Assembly: GCA_902496115.1 (NCBI GenBank)
Contig: CABUZK010000022.1
Coordinates: 1 to 27,913 of the forward strand
DNA length: 27,913 nt
Source of the DNA: an uncultured Collinsella sp.
Lineage (GTDB): Bacteria > Actinomycetota > Coriobacteriia > Coriobacteriales > Coriobacteriaceae
Direction of reading: 5' to 3'
A program made the translations under genes and the position numbers. Below, piece after piece: positions 1-8,158 of this stretch; position 1 is the stretch's first letter; every line of letters starts with the position of its first letter. The notes beneath the pieces were generated by a model. It was not told the DNA's origin. It made no database searches and worked only from the letters and a program-made list of their open reading frames with translations.

Positions 1-1136
1 CCAAGGACGCCAGCACTGTAACGGTCAAGACCAAGGTCCCCAACTTCTCCCTGCTCAAGGATCGTCTGGCCATCATCCGCGTTACCCCGGCTACCCAGTC
101 CGAGGAGGATCGCGCCAAGCAGCCGATCGGTTCCGGCCCCTGGATGTACGACTCTATCTCCGATACCGAGATCACCCTGGTTCCCAACCCCGAGTACAAC
201 GGTGAGTATGCTGCCGAGGATAAGAAAATCCAGTACAGCATCCTGACCGACCCCACCGCTCGCGTTACCGCTCAGCAGGAGGGCTCCACGCTCGTTATGG
301 AGCTCGTCACCGCTGACGCCGTCGACCAGCTCGAGAGCGCCGGCTGCAAGATCGATAACGTCCAGGGTTTCGGCACCCGCTTCATCATGTTCAACGTCGC
401 CAAGGAGCCTTGGAACAACGTCAAGGTCCGTCAGGCCGTCATGTACGCGCTCGACACCGAGAAGATGGTCAGCAACACCTTCGCCGGCCTTGCCACCGCT
501 GCCAGCTGCTACCTGCCCAAGAGCTTCACCAACTATCATGAGGCTTCCACGGTGTACAAGACCGACGCCAAGAAGGCCAAGAAGCTCATTGAGGAGTCCG
601 GCATCACCCCGGGCGCCATCACCCTGCGCACTACCGACAACGAGCAGATTAAGGGCATGGCCGCCCAGGTCAAGAACGACCTCGACGCTCTCGGCTTCGA
701 GGTGACCATCCAGACCGATACCTCGCCGGCCACCTACGCTGCCATCGACGGCGGCGAGGCCTACGATATCCTCCTTGCCCCTGGCGATCCTTCCTGCTTC
801 GGCGCTGACCCCGACCTGCTGCTCAACTGGTGGTACGGCGACAACGTCTGGATGCAGACCCGTTGCCCGTGGAAGGAGTCCGCTGAGTGGCAGAAGCTCC
901 ACGGTCTCATGGACGAGGCTCTTGCCGCCGAGGGCGACGAGCAGCAGAAGAAGTGGAACGAGTGCTTCGACATCATCGCCGACAACGCTGTTCTGTACCC
1001 CGTTGTCCACGTCAAGACCGTCTCCGCTTCCTGGGACGATCCGTCCACCGCGCCCAACGGCGAGGCCCTCGATGGCTTCAAGGGCATCGGCACGACGAGC
1101 ATGTCCTTCAGGGGCGTCGCGACCGTCAAGGCCTAA
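1..1136 (+). CDS. ABC transporter substrate-binding protein, family 5 (C-terminal part, truncated by window start)
   Basis: The frame is open from base 3 to the TAA at 1134-1136, so the first methionine inside the window is not the start and the N-terminus, with any lipoprotein signal, lies to the left. The motif PIGSGPWMYD near the left end is the hallmark of family-5 (peptide/nickel/oligosaccharide) extracellular binding proteins. The remainder has the family's usual C-terminal lobe, including WNNVKVRQAVMYALD and a DPDLLLNWW segment. The protein captures ligand outside the membrane and hands it to the permeases encoded next. Downstream genes for lyase, kinase and epimerase suggest that the ligand is sialic acid rather than a peptide. 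That assignment comes from context only; nothing in the visible protein proves the ligand. Confidence 0.9.
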   Translation, partial: KDASTVTVKTKVPNFSLLKDRLAIIRVTPATQSEEDRAKQPIGSGPWMYDSISDTEITLVPNPEYNGEYAAEDKKIQYSILTDPTARVTAQQEGSTLVMELVTADAVDQLESAGCKIDNVQGFGTRFIMFNVAKEPWNNVKVRQAVMYALDTEKMVSNTFAGLATAASCYLPKSFTNYHEASTVYKTDAKKAKKLIEESGITPGAITLRTTDNEQIKGMAAQVKNDLDALGFEVTIQTDTSPATYAAIDGGEAYDILLAPGDPSCFGADPDLLLNWWYGDNVWMQTRCPWKESAEWQKLHGLMDEALAAEGDEQQKKWNECFDIIADNAVLYPVVHVKTVSASWDDPSTAPNGEALDGFKGIGTTSMSFRGVATVKA

Positions 1137-1196
1137 GACTCGCTTGAGTCATATGTGGGGCGTCGGTCGTAAGGCAACGTCCTCATAGTTGAAACA

Positions 1197-1230
1197 AAGA
1201 CCCGGGCGGCCTCGATGTCGCTCGGGTCTT
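1197..1230 (+). terminator. Hairpin between binding protein and permease genes (partial terminator/attenuator)
   Basis: AAGACCCG at 1197-1204 pairs perfectly with CGGGTCTT at 1223-1230, giving an 8-bp stem, but only a short T-rich tail follows. A small hairpin (GACTC/GAGTC, 1137-1150) lies just after the stop codon. Such hairpins after binding protein genes usually protect the upstream mRNA and reduce read-through, so that binding protein exceeds permease. Confidence 0.6.
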
Positions 1231-1256
1231 GTAATGAGTATCCATACTCATATACC
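1229..1256 (+). promoter_or_regulatory. Candidate internal promoter with palindromic operator in its spacer
   Basis: ATGAGTAT (1234-1241) and ATACTCAT (1244-1251) form a perfect 8+8 palindrome with a 2-nt centre. It lies between a TTGTAA (1229-1234) and a TATACC (1251-1256) separated by 16 bp, which resemble weak -35 and -10 boxes. An operator in a promoter spacer is a classic repressor layout. The palindrome is seen directly; its role as an operator and the promoter call are inferred. Confidence 0.4.
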
Positions 1257-1291
1257 AGTTGGTCCTACCGACAAAAGAAAGGGGAGAGAAC

Positions 1292-2248
1292 GTGAACAAC
1301 TTTCTACGTTTGATTGGAAGGCGTCTCGTGGCGCTGCCGATCATGGCATTGGGCGTCACCGTCCTGGTGTTCTTCCTTATGTCGTTCTCCAAGACCGACC
1401 CCGCCTATACGGCGTTGGGTGACGGTGCCTCGCCCGAGGCGGTTGCCGAGTACCATGAGAAGTATGGTCTGGACGACCCCTGGCCCGTGCGCTACGTGCG
1501 CTATATGGGCGATCTGATCCATGGTGACATGGGCACCTATGGTGCTGCTCGCAACTCCGTTGCCAAGCGCATCTCCACGGCCCTGCCCGTCACGATGCAG
1601 CTGACCTTTATCGGTCTTGCCATCGGCGCGGTCGTCTCGTTTTTGCTCGGCGTTATCGCGGCACTGTATCGCGATAAATGGCCGGACCAAGTGATCCGCG
1701 TCTTTTCCATCGCCGGCCTGGCAACCCCGTCGTTCTGGCTTGCCGTTCTGTTGATTCTGCTGTTCTCTTCCTACCTTAAGGTGCTCCCGGCGTCCGGTGC
1801 TCTGCCTCACTTCACCACCAACCCGGCTGGCTATCTGGGACGTATGATCATGCCCGCTATCGCTCTGGCATTCCCGCTGACGGGCCAGATGACTCGTATC
1901 GTGCGTACGGCCATGGTCGAGGAGCTCGATAAGGACTATGTCCGTATGGCTCGCGGCGCCGGCGTTCCCGAGAAGGTCGTAGTCGGCATCAACGTCTTGC
2001 GCAACGCGCTGATCACCCCGGTCACCACCCTCGGTCTTAAGATCGGCTACCTCATGGGCGGTGCTGTCGTCATCGAGGTCATCTTCAACCTCCCCGGCAT
2101 GGGTACTGCGATTCTGCAGGGCGTTCAGGGCAACGAGGCGAACCTGGTTCAGGGTGTCGTCATCGTCGTTGCTCTTGCCTTCATCATCATCAACATCGTG
2201 GTTGACATGCTCTACCTGCTCATCAACCCGCGCATCAGGACGGTGTAG
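1292..2248 (+). CDS. ABC transporter permease, DppB/OppB family
   Basis: This is an integral membrane permease of a peptide-family importer. I chose the GTG at 1292 because a strong purine-rich site (aaaggggagag) sits just upstream; an in-frame ATG at 1259 would add 11 residues with no ribosome site. The 318-residue product begins VNNFLRLIGRRL, followed by a first transmembrane segment at about residues 10-30 and the conserved periplasmic YGLDDPWPVRYVRYM stretch. A cluster of membrane helices follows, with the EAA-type cytoplasmic loop (DYVRMARGAGVP then VLRNALI) that docks on the ATPase. The gene ends 3 nt before the next start, so the two are co-translated. It should pair with the permease half of the fusion protein downstream. 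Confidence 0.92.
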   Translation: MNNFLRLIGRRLVALPIMALGVTVLVFFLMSFSKTDPAYTALGDGASPEAVAEYHEKYGLDDPWPVRYVRYMGDLIHGDMGTYGAARNSVAKRISTALPVTMQLTFIGLAIGAVVSFLLGVIAALYRDKWPDQVIRVFSIAGLATPSFWLAVLLILLFSSYLKVLPASGALPHFTTNPAGYLGRMIMPAIALAFPLTGQMTRIVRTAMVEELDKDYVRMARGAGVPEKVVVGINVLRNALITPVTTLGLKIGYLMGGAVVIEVIFNLPGMGTAILQGVQGNEANLVQGVVIVVALAFIIINIVVDMLYLLINPRIRTV

Positions 2249-2251
2249 ATT

Positions 2252-4267
2252 ATGGTAAAGATTCGAGAGAAGCAAACCGAGCAGCTCGAGAAAGCTGCCT
2301 CCAAGGGGCTCAAGCTCGGTGGCTGGAAGAAGATGACGCTGTCTTCTAAGATTGCCGCCGTCGTGCTGGTGCTGGTCGCCCTGACCGCGATCCTTGCTCC
2401 CCTGCTTGCCCCCTATAGCCCGGTCGAGATTTTCACTGCTCGCCAGGCTCCCGGCAACGGATTTATCTTCGGTACCGACGATAAGGGTCGCGACATTCTG
2501 TCGCGCATGCTCTACGGTGGTCGTTACTCGCTGATCATCGGCTTCGGTGCTACCGCCATGGCTCTGGTCTGCGGCTCGGTCGTGGGCGCCCTCGCGGCGG
2601 TTTCGCGCAAGTCCGTTTCCGAGGCGATCATGCGCATCCTGGACATCATCATGTCCATCCCGGGCATCGCCCTCGCTGCCGTCTTCGTCTCCATCCTGGG
2701 CAATTCCGTGCCGTCGATCATCTTTGCGATCGGCTTTATGTACACCCCGCAGATCGCCCGTATCGTGCGCGCCAACATCGTGTCCGAGTACGGTGAGGAC
2801 TATGTCCGCGCGGTCATCGTGTCCGGTGCCAAGGCTCCGTGGATTTTGATCAAGCATGTTCTGCGTAACTGCATCGCCCCGATCATGGTCTTCACCGTGA
2901 CCTTGGTCGCCGACGCCATCATCTTCGAGGCCTCGTTGACCTTCATCGGCGCCGGCATCCAGGAGCCCACCGCTACCTGGGGCAACATTCTCGCCGACGC
3001 TCGCGGTGGCGTGCTCGCTGGCCGTTGGTGGCAGGCACTGTTCCCGGGCCTGGCCATCATGATCACCTGCCTGGCGCTCAACATCCTCTCCGAGGGCATT
3101 ACCGACGCCATGGCCGCTGCTCCCTCCGCCGCCCTGGATCCGACCGATTCCTCCAAGCGCCGCGAGGCCGACCTGCTGGTCTCCGACCCCGTTCGTGCCT
3201 ACAAGGAGCAGGCTCAGTCCCTGTCCGCCCGTCTTGGCGCCCTGCGCGATGTCGAACTCAAGCGTAACGACCGCCATGTGCCCGATGAGTCCGTTGAGCC
3301 GATCCTTTCGGTCCGCGATTTCTGCATCCAGTTTGAGCACCACGGTGATATCAACGTCGTCGACCACGTTAACTTTGACGTCCGTCCCGGCCAGACCATG
3401 GGCCTGGTAGGCGAGTCCGGCTGCGGTAAGTCCATCACCACGCTGGCCATCATGGGCCTGACCGACGATGACGAGCATCTTTCCGGCGAGGTTCTCTGGG
3501 AGGGCCGCGACCTGCTCAAGATGAGCAAGAAGGAGTGGTTCGGCCTGCGCGGTACCGATATCGCCATGGTCTATCAGGACGCCCTGTCCTCGCTCAACCC
3601 CTCCATGCTCATTTCCGCTCAGATGAAGCAGCTCACCAAGCGTGGCGGCACCCGTAGCGCCGAGGAGCTCCTGGAGCTCGTGGGCCTCGACCCCAAGCGT
3701 ACGCTCGAGAGCTATCCGCATGAGCTTTCCGGTGGTCAGCGTCAGCGCGTTCTGATCGCTATGGCCCTTACCCGCGACCCCAAGCTGGTCATCTGCGACG
3801 AGCCCACGACCGCTCTGGACGTTACCGTCCAGAAGCAGGTCATCAAGCTGCTTAACGATCTTCAGGCCAAGCTCGGCTTTGCCATGATCTTCGTTTCGCA
3901 TGACCTGGCTCTGGTCGCCGAGGTCGCCCATAACATCACGGTTATGTACGCCGGTCAGGTTATCGAGCAGGCGCCCACCAAGGAGCTGCTCACCAACCCG
4001 ATTCACGAGTACACCCGCGGCCTTCTGGGTTCCGTCCTGTCCATCGAGAGCGGTTCGGGCCGCCTGCACCAGGTGCCCGGCGCCGTTCCGAGCCCGCGCG
4101 ATTTCCCCAAGGGCGACCGCTTCGCGCCCCGCTCGAGCCATCCGCGCATCGGCCTGGACACCCGTCCGGTCTTCAAGCGCGTGCCCGGCACCGAGCACTT
4201 CTATTCCGAGCTCCCCGACGAGGTGCTCAAGGCAAATGGTTTGACCCCTCACGCGGAGGTGATGTAG
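2252..4267 (+). CDS. Fused ABC permease-ATPase (DppC-DppD type)
   Basis: One 671-residue protein carries both a second permease and an ATPase. Residues 1 to about 290 are a DppC-type permease: N-terminal helix near 30-50, FGTDDKGRD motif, and EAA loop DYVRAVIVSGA. A hydrophilic linker of about 50 residues follows. The rest is a complete ABC domain with Walker A GESGCGKS at 387-394, signature LSGGQRQR at 492-499, Walker B LVICDE at 512-517 and H-loop histidine 550. The C-terminus has the peptide-family extension, with PGAVPSPRDFPKGDRF. The frame is continuous with no sign of sequencing error, so the fusion is real. Similar fusions are known in peptide-type sialic acid importers (recalled for SatABCD and bifidobacterial NanBCDF), which fits the nan genes downstream. 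The next ATG follows the stop codon directly. Confidence 0.93.
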   Translation: MVKIREKQTEQLEKAASKGLKLGGWKKMTLSSKIAAVVLVLVALTAILAPLLAPYSPVEIFTARQAPGNGFIFGTDDKGRDILSRMLYGGRYSLIIGFGATAMALVCGSVVGALAAVSRKSVSEAIMRILDIIMSIPGIALAAVFVSILGNSVPSIIFAIGFMYTPQIARIVRANIVSEYGEDYVRAVIVSGAKAPWILIKHVLRNCIAPIMVFTVTLVADAIIFEASLTFIGAGIQEPTATWGNILADARGGVLAGRWWQALFPGLAIMITCLALNILSEGITDAMAAAPSAALDPTDSSKRREADLLVSDPVRAYKEQAQSLSARLGALRDVELKRNDRHVPDESVEPILSVRDFCIQFEHHGDINVVDHVNFDVRPGQTMGLVGESGCGKSITTLAIMGLTDDDEHLSGEVLWEGRDLLKMSKKEWFGLRGTDIAMVYQDALSSLNPSMLISAQMKQLTKRGGTRSAEELLELVGLDPKRTLESYPHELSGGQRQRVLIAMALTRDPKLVICDEPTTALDVTVQKQVIKLLNDLQAKLGFAMIFVSHDLALVAEVAHNITVMYAGQVIEQAPTKELLTNPIHEYTRGLLGSVLSIESGSGRLHQVPGAVPSPRDFPKGDRFAPRSSHPRIGLDTRPVFKRVPGTEHFYSELPDEVLKANGLTPHAEVM

Positions 4268-5095
4268 ATGAGCGAGACCGCAGTCAACGGCGTCGAGCCG
4301 ATCATCTTCCTTGATGACGTCCACGTCACCTTTAGGACCCGTACCGGCTCGATTCTGCACCCCAACCTGGTTCACGCCGTCCAGGGTGTAACGATTAAGC
4401 TCATGCCCGGACAGACCATCGGCATCGTCGGCGAGTCCGGTTGCGGAAAGTCCACCACGGCTAACGTCATGTGCGGCCTGCAAGCCCCCACGAGCGGCAA
4501 GGTCTACTTTAAGGGCAAGGACGTCACCAAGCGTACCGCCGAGGACCGTCGTCACATGGGCCGCGTCATCTCGGTCGTGTTCCAGAACCCCGCGACGGCA
4601 CTCAACCCCCGCATGGTCGTTCGCGAGCAGCTGCTCGATCCCATGCGCGTCCACAACCTGGGCACCGAGGCCGAGCAGGAGAAGCGCGTCAAGGAACTCT
4701 TGGAGCTCACCGGTCTGCCCAGTTCTGCCGCCGAGGTTCTTCCCGGCCAGCTTTCGGGCGGCCAGCGCCAGCGCGTCGCAATTGCCCGTGCCCTGTCGTT
4801 GAACCCTGACGCCATCATCGCCGACGAGCCCACCTCGGCTTTGGACGTTTCGGTCCGCGCGCAGATCCTCAACCTGCTGACCGACCTTAAGAAGGAGCTC
4901 GGCCTGGCCATGGTGTTCATTAGCCATGACATCCAGACGGTCCGCTACATCTCCGACGACATTATCGTCATGAATGGCGGCAAGATCGTCGAGCAGGGCG
5001 AGGCCAAGCAGGTCTTCCAGCACCCCCAGGACCCCTACACCAAGATGCTGCTCGGCGCTGCGCCGTCGCTGCTGCATCCCAAGCTCGGCGAGTAG
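4268..5095 (+). CDS. ABC transporter ATP-binding protein, DppF/OppF family
   Basis: This is the second ATPase of the importer, forming a heterodimer with the ATPase half of the fusion protein. The 275-residue protein has Walker A GESGCGKS at 55-62, Q-loop VVFQNP, signature LSGGQRQR, Walker B AIIADE followed by PTSALD, and an SHD H-loop. The C-terminal end is short: it stops soon after HPQDPYTKMLLGAAPSL and lacks the cysteine-rich tail found in many OppF proteins. Its ATG abuts the upstream stop codon (TAG at 4265-4267), so translation is probably coupled, with a ribosome site (ggaggtg) inside the end of the upstream gene. Confidence 0.93.
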   Translation: MSETAVNGVEPIIFLDDVHVTFRTRTGSILHPNLVHAVQGVTIKLMPGQTIGIVGESGCGKSTTANVMCGLQAPTSGKVYFKGKDVTKRTAEDRRHMGRVISVVFQNPATALNPRMVVREQLLDPMRVHNLGTEAEQEKRVKELLELTGLPSSAAEVLPGQLSGGQRQRVAIARALSLNPDAIIADEPTSALDVSVRAQILNLLTDLKKELGLAMVFISHDIQTVRYISDDIIVMNGGKIVEQGEAKQVFQHPQDPYTKMLLGAAPSLLHPKLGE

Positions 5096-5111
5096 CCTCG
5101 CTTTCCCTCCC

Positions 5112-5139
5112 GTGCGCCCGGTTCCCTTGCCGGGCGCAC
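5112..5139 (+). terminator. Strong hairpin without T-tract between ATPase and esterase genes
   Basis: GTGCGCCCGG (5112-5121) pairs perfectly with CCGGGCGCAC (5130-5139) around an 8-nt loop. No run of T follows, so it is more likely an mRNA-processing or stability hairpin, or a weak terminator, than a full stop. It separates the transporter genes from the catabolic genes. Confidence 0.5.
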
Positions 5140-5175
5140 CTCCGTTGCGATTTCGAAAGGTTGGGTTCACGAGCC

Positions 5176-6153
5176 ATGCCAAGTGCTCAGGAGCTACAAC
5201 AGCAATTTGGTGAATATCGAGGCGCTATGCCCCGTCCATCGGATTTCGATCTCTTTTGGAAGGACCGCATGGCCGAGGCCGACGCCGTCGAGCTCGACTA
5301 CGCGATTGAGGCGGCTTCGGTTGCGGATTCCGCGACCTGTCGGTTTTTCGACCTCTGGTATACCGGCATGTGTGGTGCACGCCTGCATGCCAAGTACCTT
5401 AAACCCGTCTCGGACGAGCTTGTGCCATTGGTACTTCAGTTCCATGGGTATCCGGGTGCGAGCCGCAGCTGGTTTGAGCAGGCGTCGTTTGCGGGCATGG
5501 GCATGGCGCTCATTGCTCTCGATTGTCCTGGCCAAGGAGGCCCCTCCGAGGACATTGGTGGATTTGAGGGCACGACGGTCGCGGGCCATATCGTCGCCGG
5601 TATCGACGGCGACCCGGCCAACCTCTACTATGTCCGCCTACACCAGGATATCCGCATTCTGTGCCGTATCGTTCGCGAGCTCGAGGGCATCGATCTTACC
5701 CGCGTGTATGTGAATGGCGCATCGCAGGGCGGCGGTTTGGGTATTGCAACCTGCGCGCTTAACAGCGAGCTTATCAATCGCGCCGCCATCCTCTATCCCT
5801 TCTTATCGGACTTCCGCCTGGTTTGGGATCTGGACGCCGACGATATTGCCTACGAGGGTCTGCGCTATTGGTCGCGTTGGTTTGACGAGGACTCGACGCG
5901 TATCGAGGAAGCCTATGCCAAGCTGGCGTACTTCGATTCCAAGAATTTTGCCCCCATGGTCAAGTGCCCCGTGCTGTTTGGCACGGGCACGGCCGATATC
6001 GTCTGCCCTCCGGCGACGCAGTTTGCGGTCTACAACAACCTGACCTGTGAGAAGCGTCATGAGTTCTTTGAAGGCTTTGGCCACGAGGAGATTCAGGATT
6101 TTGACGATATGATCATTCCGTTTTTCTGTGAGGGAGGGGAGGCTCATGTCTAA
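5176..6153 (+). CDS. Acetyl esterase of the AXE1 / cephalosporin-C deacetylase family
   Basis: This is an alpha/beta hydrolase of 325 residues, the usual AXE1 length, that removes acetyl groups from sugars. The ATG at 5176 gives the family's normal N-terminus (EYRGAMPRPSDFDLFWKDRM) and has GAAAGG upstream at 5155-5160; an earlier TTG at 5161 has no room for a ribosome site. The oxyanion segment FHGYPG is intact. The catalytic triad can be read as Ser183 in GASQGGG, Asp274 in GTADIVCPP and His303 in GFGHEEI. There is no signal peptide, so it acts in the cytoplasm on imported sugar. Next to sialic acid genes it may de-O-acetylate sialic acids, but the substrate is inferred from position only. 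Confidence 0.88.
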   Translation: MPSAQELQQQFGEYRGAMPRPSDFDLFWKDRMAEADAVELDYAIEAASVADSATCRFFDLWYTGMCGARLHAKYLKPVSDELVPLVLQFHGYPGASRSWFEQASFAGMGMALIALDCPGQGGPSEDIGGFEGTTVAGHIVAGIDGDPANLYYVRLHQDIRILCRIVRELEGIDLTRVYVNGASQGGGLGIATCALNSELINRAAILYPFLSDFRLVWDLDADDIAYEGLRYWSRWFDEDSTRIEEAYAKLAYFDSKNFAPMVKCPVLFGTGTADIVCPPATQFAVYNNLTCEKRHEFFEGFGHEEIQDFDDMIIPFFCEGGEAHV

Positions 6154-6997
6154 GTGCGAGAGCAATGTTGACGAGCTGATAGTCCCCGGGCTCGTGGGAA
6201 TTCCTGGAACGGTTTCGTCAAGGCTCACAGAATATCAGGACTGGCACGGTGATGTCCAAGCAGATGTTTCTGATTTAGAGACATGCGCTTCGAGTCTTGA
6301 GATTCAAGGCCTGGCCATTACGGCAATTGACTTTGTTAACCCCTGCGCCCGTTACTCGGAGGTTTCCTTTAAGCTCGGTGACGATGCGGTCCACGCTCGT
6401 TTGATTGAGCCTGTCGGTCGTGCCCGAGTATCTGAGCGCGTGCCGCTGTGCCTGATGTTCCATGACATCGATCGGCCTGTGCGCGGCTGGCATCACATGA
6501 CGAGATTTGCCGCCATGGGGTATGCCGTCCTCGCGCTGGATGACGATGTTGCTGGTACGGACGACCTGCAGCGGGGGATTGCTTCGCCCGCTTTTGTCGA
6601 GCGCGTCCGTTGGGGTTGCGCGATGGCGAAGGTTGCGCGCAATCTTGATGGCGTGGACTCCGATCGCATTTTTGCGTGGGGCGAGGGCCTTGGCGGCGGT
6701 GTCGCGCTGGCGGTTTCTGCTCTGGACGAGCGGGGCCTCGCTTGCACGGCGGTTGCCAATCCGCTTCCCGGCGGTCTCGAGGTGCTGTCGTCTCGGGTGC
6801 GCGGATCGGTGCTCATGGGCACATCGCTTATGGACGCCGTGAGCGATCCCAAGGGTCAGTTTGCCGTATTCAACGGTCTTGAGTGTGACCGAAGGCATAT
6901 CATCTATGCCAAATACGCTCACGAGCGCATCAATGCGTTCGAAAACGAAGTCGTCGACTTCTTTAACCAAACGTTCTACCCGTGTTCTTTGGCCTAG
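6146..6997 (+). CDS. AXE1-like paralog lacking the catalytic serine (probable pseudoenzyme)
   Basis: This 283-residue protein is a diverged tandem relative of the preceding esterase. Its ATG at 6146, after a strong gagggagggg site, overlaps the upstream stop codon by 8 nt. The alignment is clear at the C-terminal end: QFAVFNGLECDRRH here against QFAVYNNLTCEKRH there. The Asp (230, in LMDAVSDP) and His (259, in YAHERI) positions are kept. The nucleophile elbow GASQGGG has become GEGLGGG, with glycine 181 where the serine should be. The oxyanion segment FHGYPG has become FHDIDRP. Hydrolysis by the usual mechanism is therefore unlikely. It may be a regulatory or structural partner of the active enzyme, a binding protein, or an enzyme with a different chemistry. 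The reading frame is intact, so it is not a decaying pseudogene. Confidence 0.75.
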   Translation: MSKCESNVDELIVPGLVGIPGTVSSRLTEYQDWHGDVQADVSDLETCASSLEIQGLAITAIDFVNPCARYSEVSFKLGDDAVHARLIEPVGRARVSERVPLCLMFHDIDRPVRGWHHMTRFAAMGYAVLALDDDVAGTDDLQRGIASPAFVERVRWGCAMAKVARNLDGVDSDRIFAWGEGLGGGVALAVSALDERGLACTAVANPLPGGLEVLSSRVRGSVLMGTSLMDAVSDPKGQFAVFNGLECDRRHIIYAKYAHERINAFENEVVDFFNQTFYPCSLA

Positions 6998-7065
6998 ACG
7001 GCCTGGACACTGCCAACAAGAGTGGGCGGCATAGGGCCGCTCGCCAGACAACTAAGGAGATTCTT

Positions 7066-7986
7066 GTGGCAACTCAGAAATTCACCGGCGTTATCCCTCC
7101 CGTCGTTGTTCCCGATACCGAAGACCACCAGCTCGATGTTGCCTCCTTTGAGCGCAGCATCAACCGCATGATCGATGCCGGCGTCGATGGCCTGTTCTTC
7201 CTGGGATCCTCGGGCGAGGTCGTCTTCTCCACCGACGAGCGCCGTCGCCAGATTGTCGCCGAGGCCGTGCGCATCGTCGACCACCGCGTGCCTGTTCTGG
7301 TCGGCATCATCGACACCGAGACCGAGCGCATGATCGAGCACGGCAAGGTCGCTCAGGAGCTGGGTGCCGATGCGCTTGTCGCCACCTGCCCGTTCTATGC
7401 CCTGCAGGGCATGACCGAGGTCGAGGAGCACTTCCGCATCCTGCACGAGGAGCTCGACCTGCCCATCTTTGCCTATGACATTCCCGTGTGTGTTCACACC
7501 AAGCTCCCCTGGAAGCTCCTTGCTAAGCTCGGCGCCGAGGGCGTCCTGGCTGGCGTCAAGGATTCCTCGGGCGATGACATCTCGTTCCGCTACCTCATTC
7601 AGGAGAACGAGAAGAACGGCCATCCGATGAGCATCCTTACCGGCCATGAGGTCGTCGTCGACGGTGCCTATCTCGGTGGCGCCGACGGCTCTGTCCCGGG
7701 TCTCGCCAACGTTGAGCCCGAGGGCTACGTTCGTCAGTGGAAGGCCGCTCAGGCTGGTGACTGGGCTACCGTCAAGGCCGAGCAGGATCGCCTCAACGAG
7801 ATTTCGCACATCTGGGATGTCACCTCGGGCGTCCAGGGCTATGCCGGTGGCGTCGGCGCCTTCAAGACCGCTATGAACCTCATGGGCATCTTCGACAGCC
7901 CGACCATGCCGCGCCCGGTGAAGGCCATGACCGGTGAAAACGTCGAGGCGATTCGCAAGGTCCTCCAGGACAACGGTCTCCTTTAA
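7066..7986 (+). CDS. nanA: N-acetylneuraminate lyase-type aldolase (DHDPS/NAL family)
   Basis: This is a class I aldolase, probably cleaving N-acetylneuraminate to N-acetylmannosamine and pyruvate. The GTG at 7066 follows an aaggag site with good spacing and gives VATQKFTGVIPPVVV, the normal family start; an upstream ATG at 6982 would add an unrelated extension that overlaps the previous gene. The protein has 307 residues. The Schiff-base lysine is Lys165 (GVKDSSGD), the catalytic tyrosine is Tyr137 (AYDIP), and the substrate loop is GSSGE at 47-51. These positions coincide with those of E. coli NanA. The YDIP and VPGLANV variants also occur in other aldolases of the superfamily, so a related 2-keto-3-deoxy acid aldolase remains possible. 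The adjoining nanK and nanE strongly favour NanA. Confidence 0.8.
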   Translation: MATQKFTGVIPPVVVPDTEDHQLDVASFERSINRMIDAGVDGLFFLGSSGEVVFSTDERRRQIVAEAVRIVDHRVPVLVGIIDTETERMIEHGKVAQELGADALVATCPFYALQGMTEVEEHFRILHEELDLPIFAYDIPVCVHTKLPWKLLAKLGAEGVLAGVKDSSGDDISFRYLIQENEKNGHPMSILTGHEVVVDGAYLGGADGSVPGLANVEPEGYVRQWKAAQAGDWATVKAEQDRLNEISHIWDVTSGVQGYAGGVGAFKTAMNLMGIFDSPTMPRPVKAMTGENVEAIRKVLQDNGLL

Positions 7987-8016
7987 AGCTTTCCCAGGCA
8001 CCCGACCTCGCCGTTC

Positions 8017-8062
8017 AACCGTGCGGCCATGACCCATTAGGTCAATGGCCGCACGGTTTCTC
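8017..8062 (+). terminator. Long hairpin after the lyase gene
   Basis: A perfect 14-bp stem (8017-8030 with 8045-8058) surrounds a loop that can itself pair GACC with GGTC. It is followed by a very short T-rich tail (ttctc). It probably terminates or stabilises the transcript ending with the lyase gene. The 96 nt from here to the kinase start contain a 12-nt-spaced repeat of TGACGGC (8100 and 8112) but no convincing promoter. Confidence 0.65.
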
Positions 8063-8158
8063 GGCGATCTCGGGCACCTGGAAAACCTTTACCGCGCTGT
8101 GACGGCTAGCCTGACGGCGCATTTCCTGTAGTTGTTTTTGTCTCCGAAGGAGAACGAC

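Noticed and set aside
1304..5182. A 1292-codon open frame on the minus strand
   Set aside because: It lies fully antisense to four well-supported transporter genes. The high GC content and C/G-ending codons of the real genes remove stop codons on the opposite strand. Its translation is low-complexity and rich in Gly, Asp, Leu and His, with no family motif.
6982..7065. N-terminal extension of the lyase from an ATG at 6982
   Set aside because: It would overlap the preceding gene, has no ribosome site, and the added residues are not part of the family; the GTG at 7066 has a clear aaggag.
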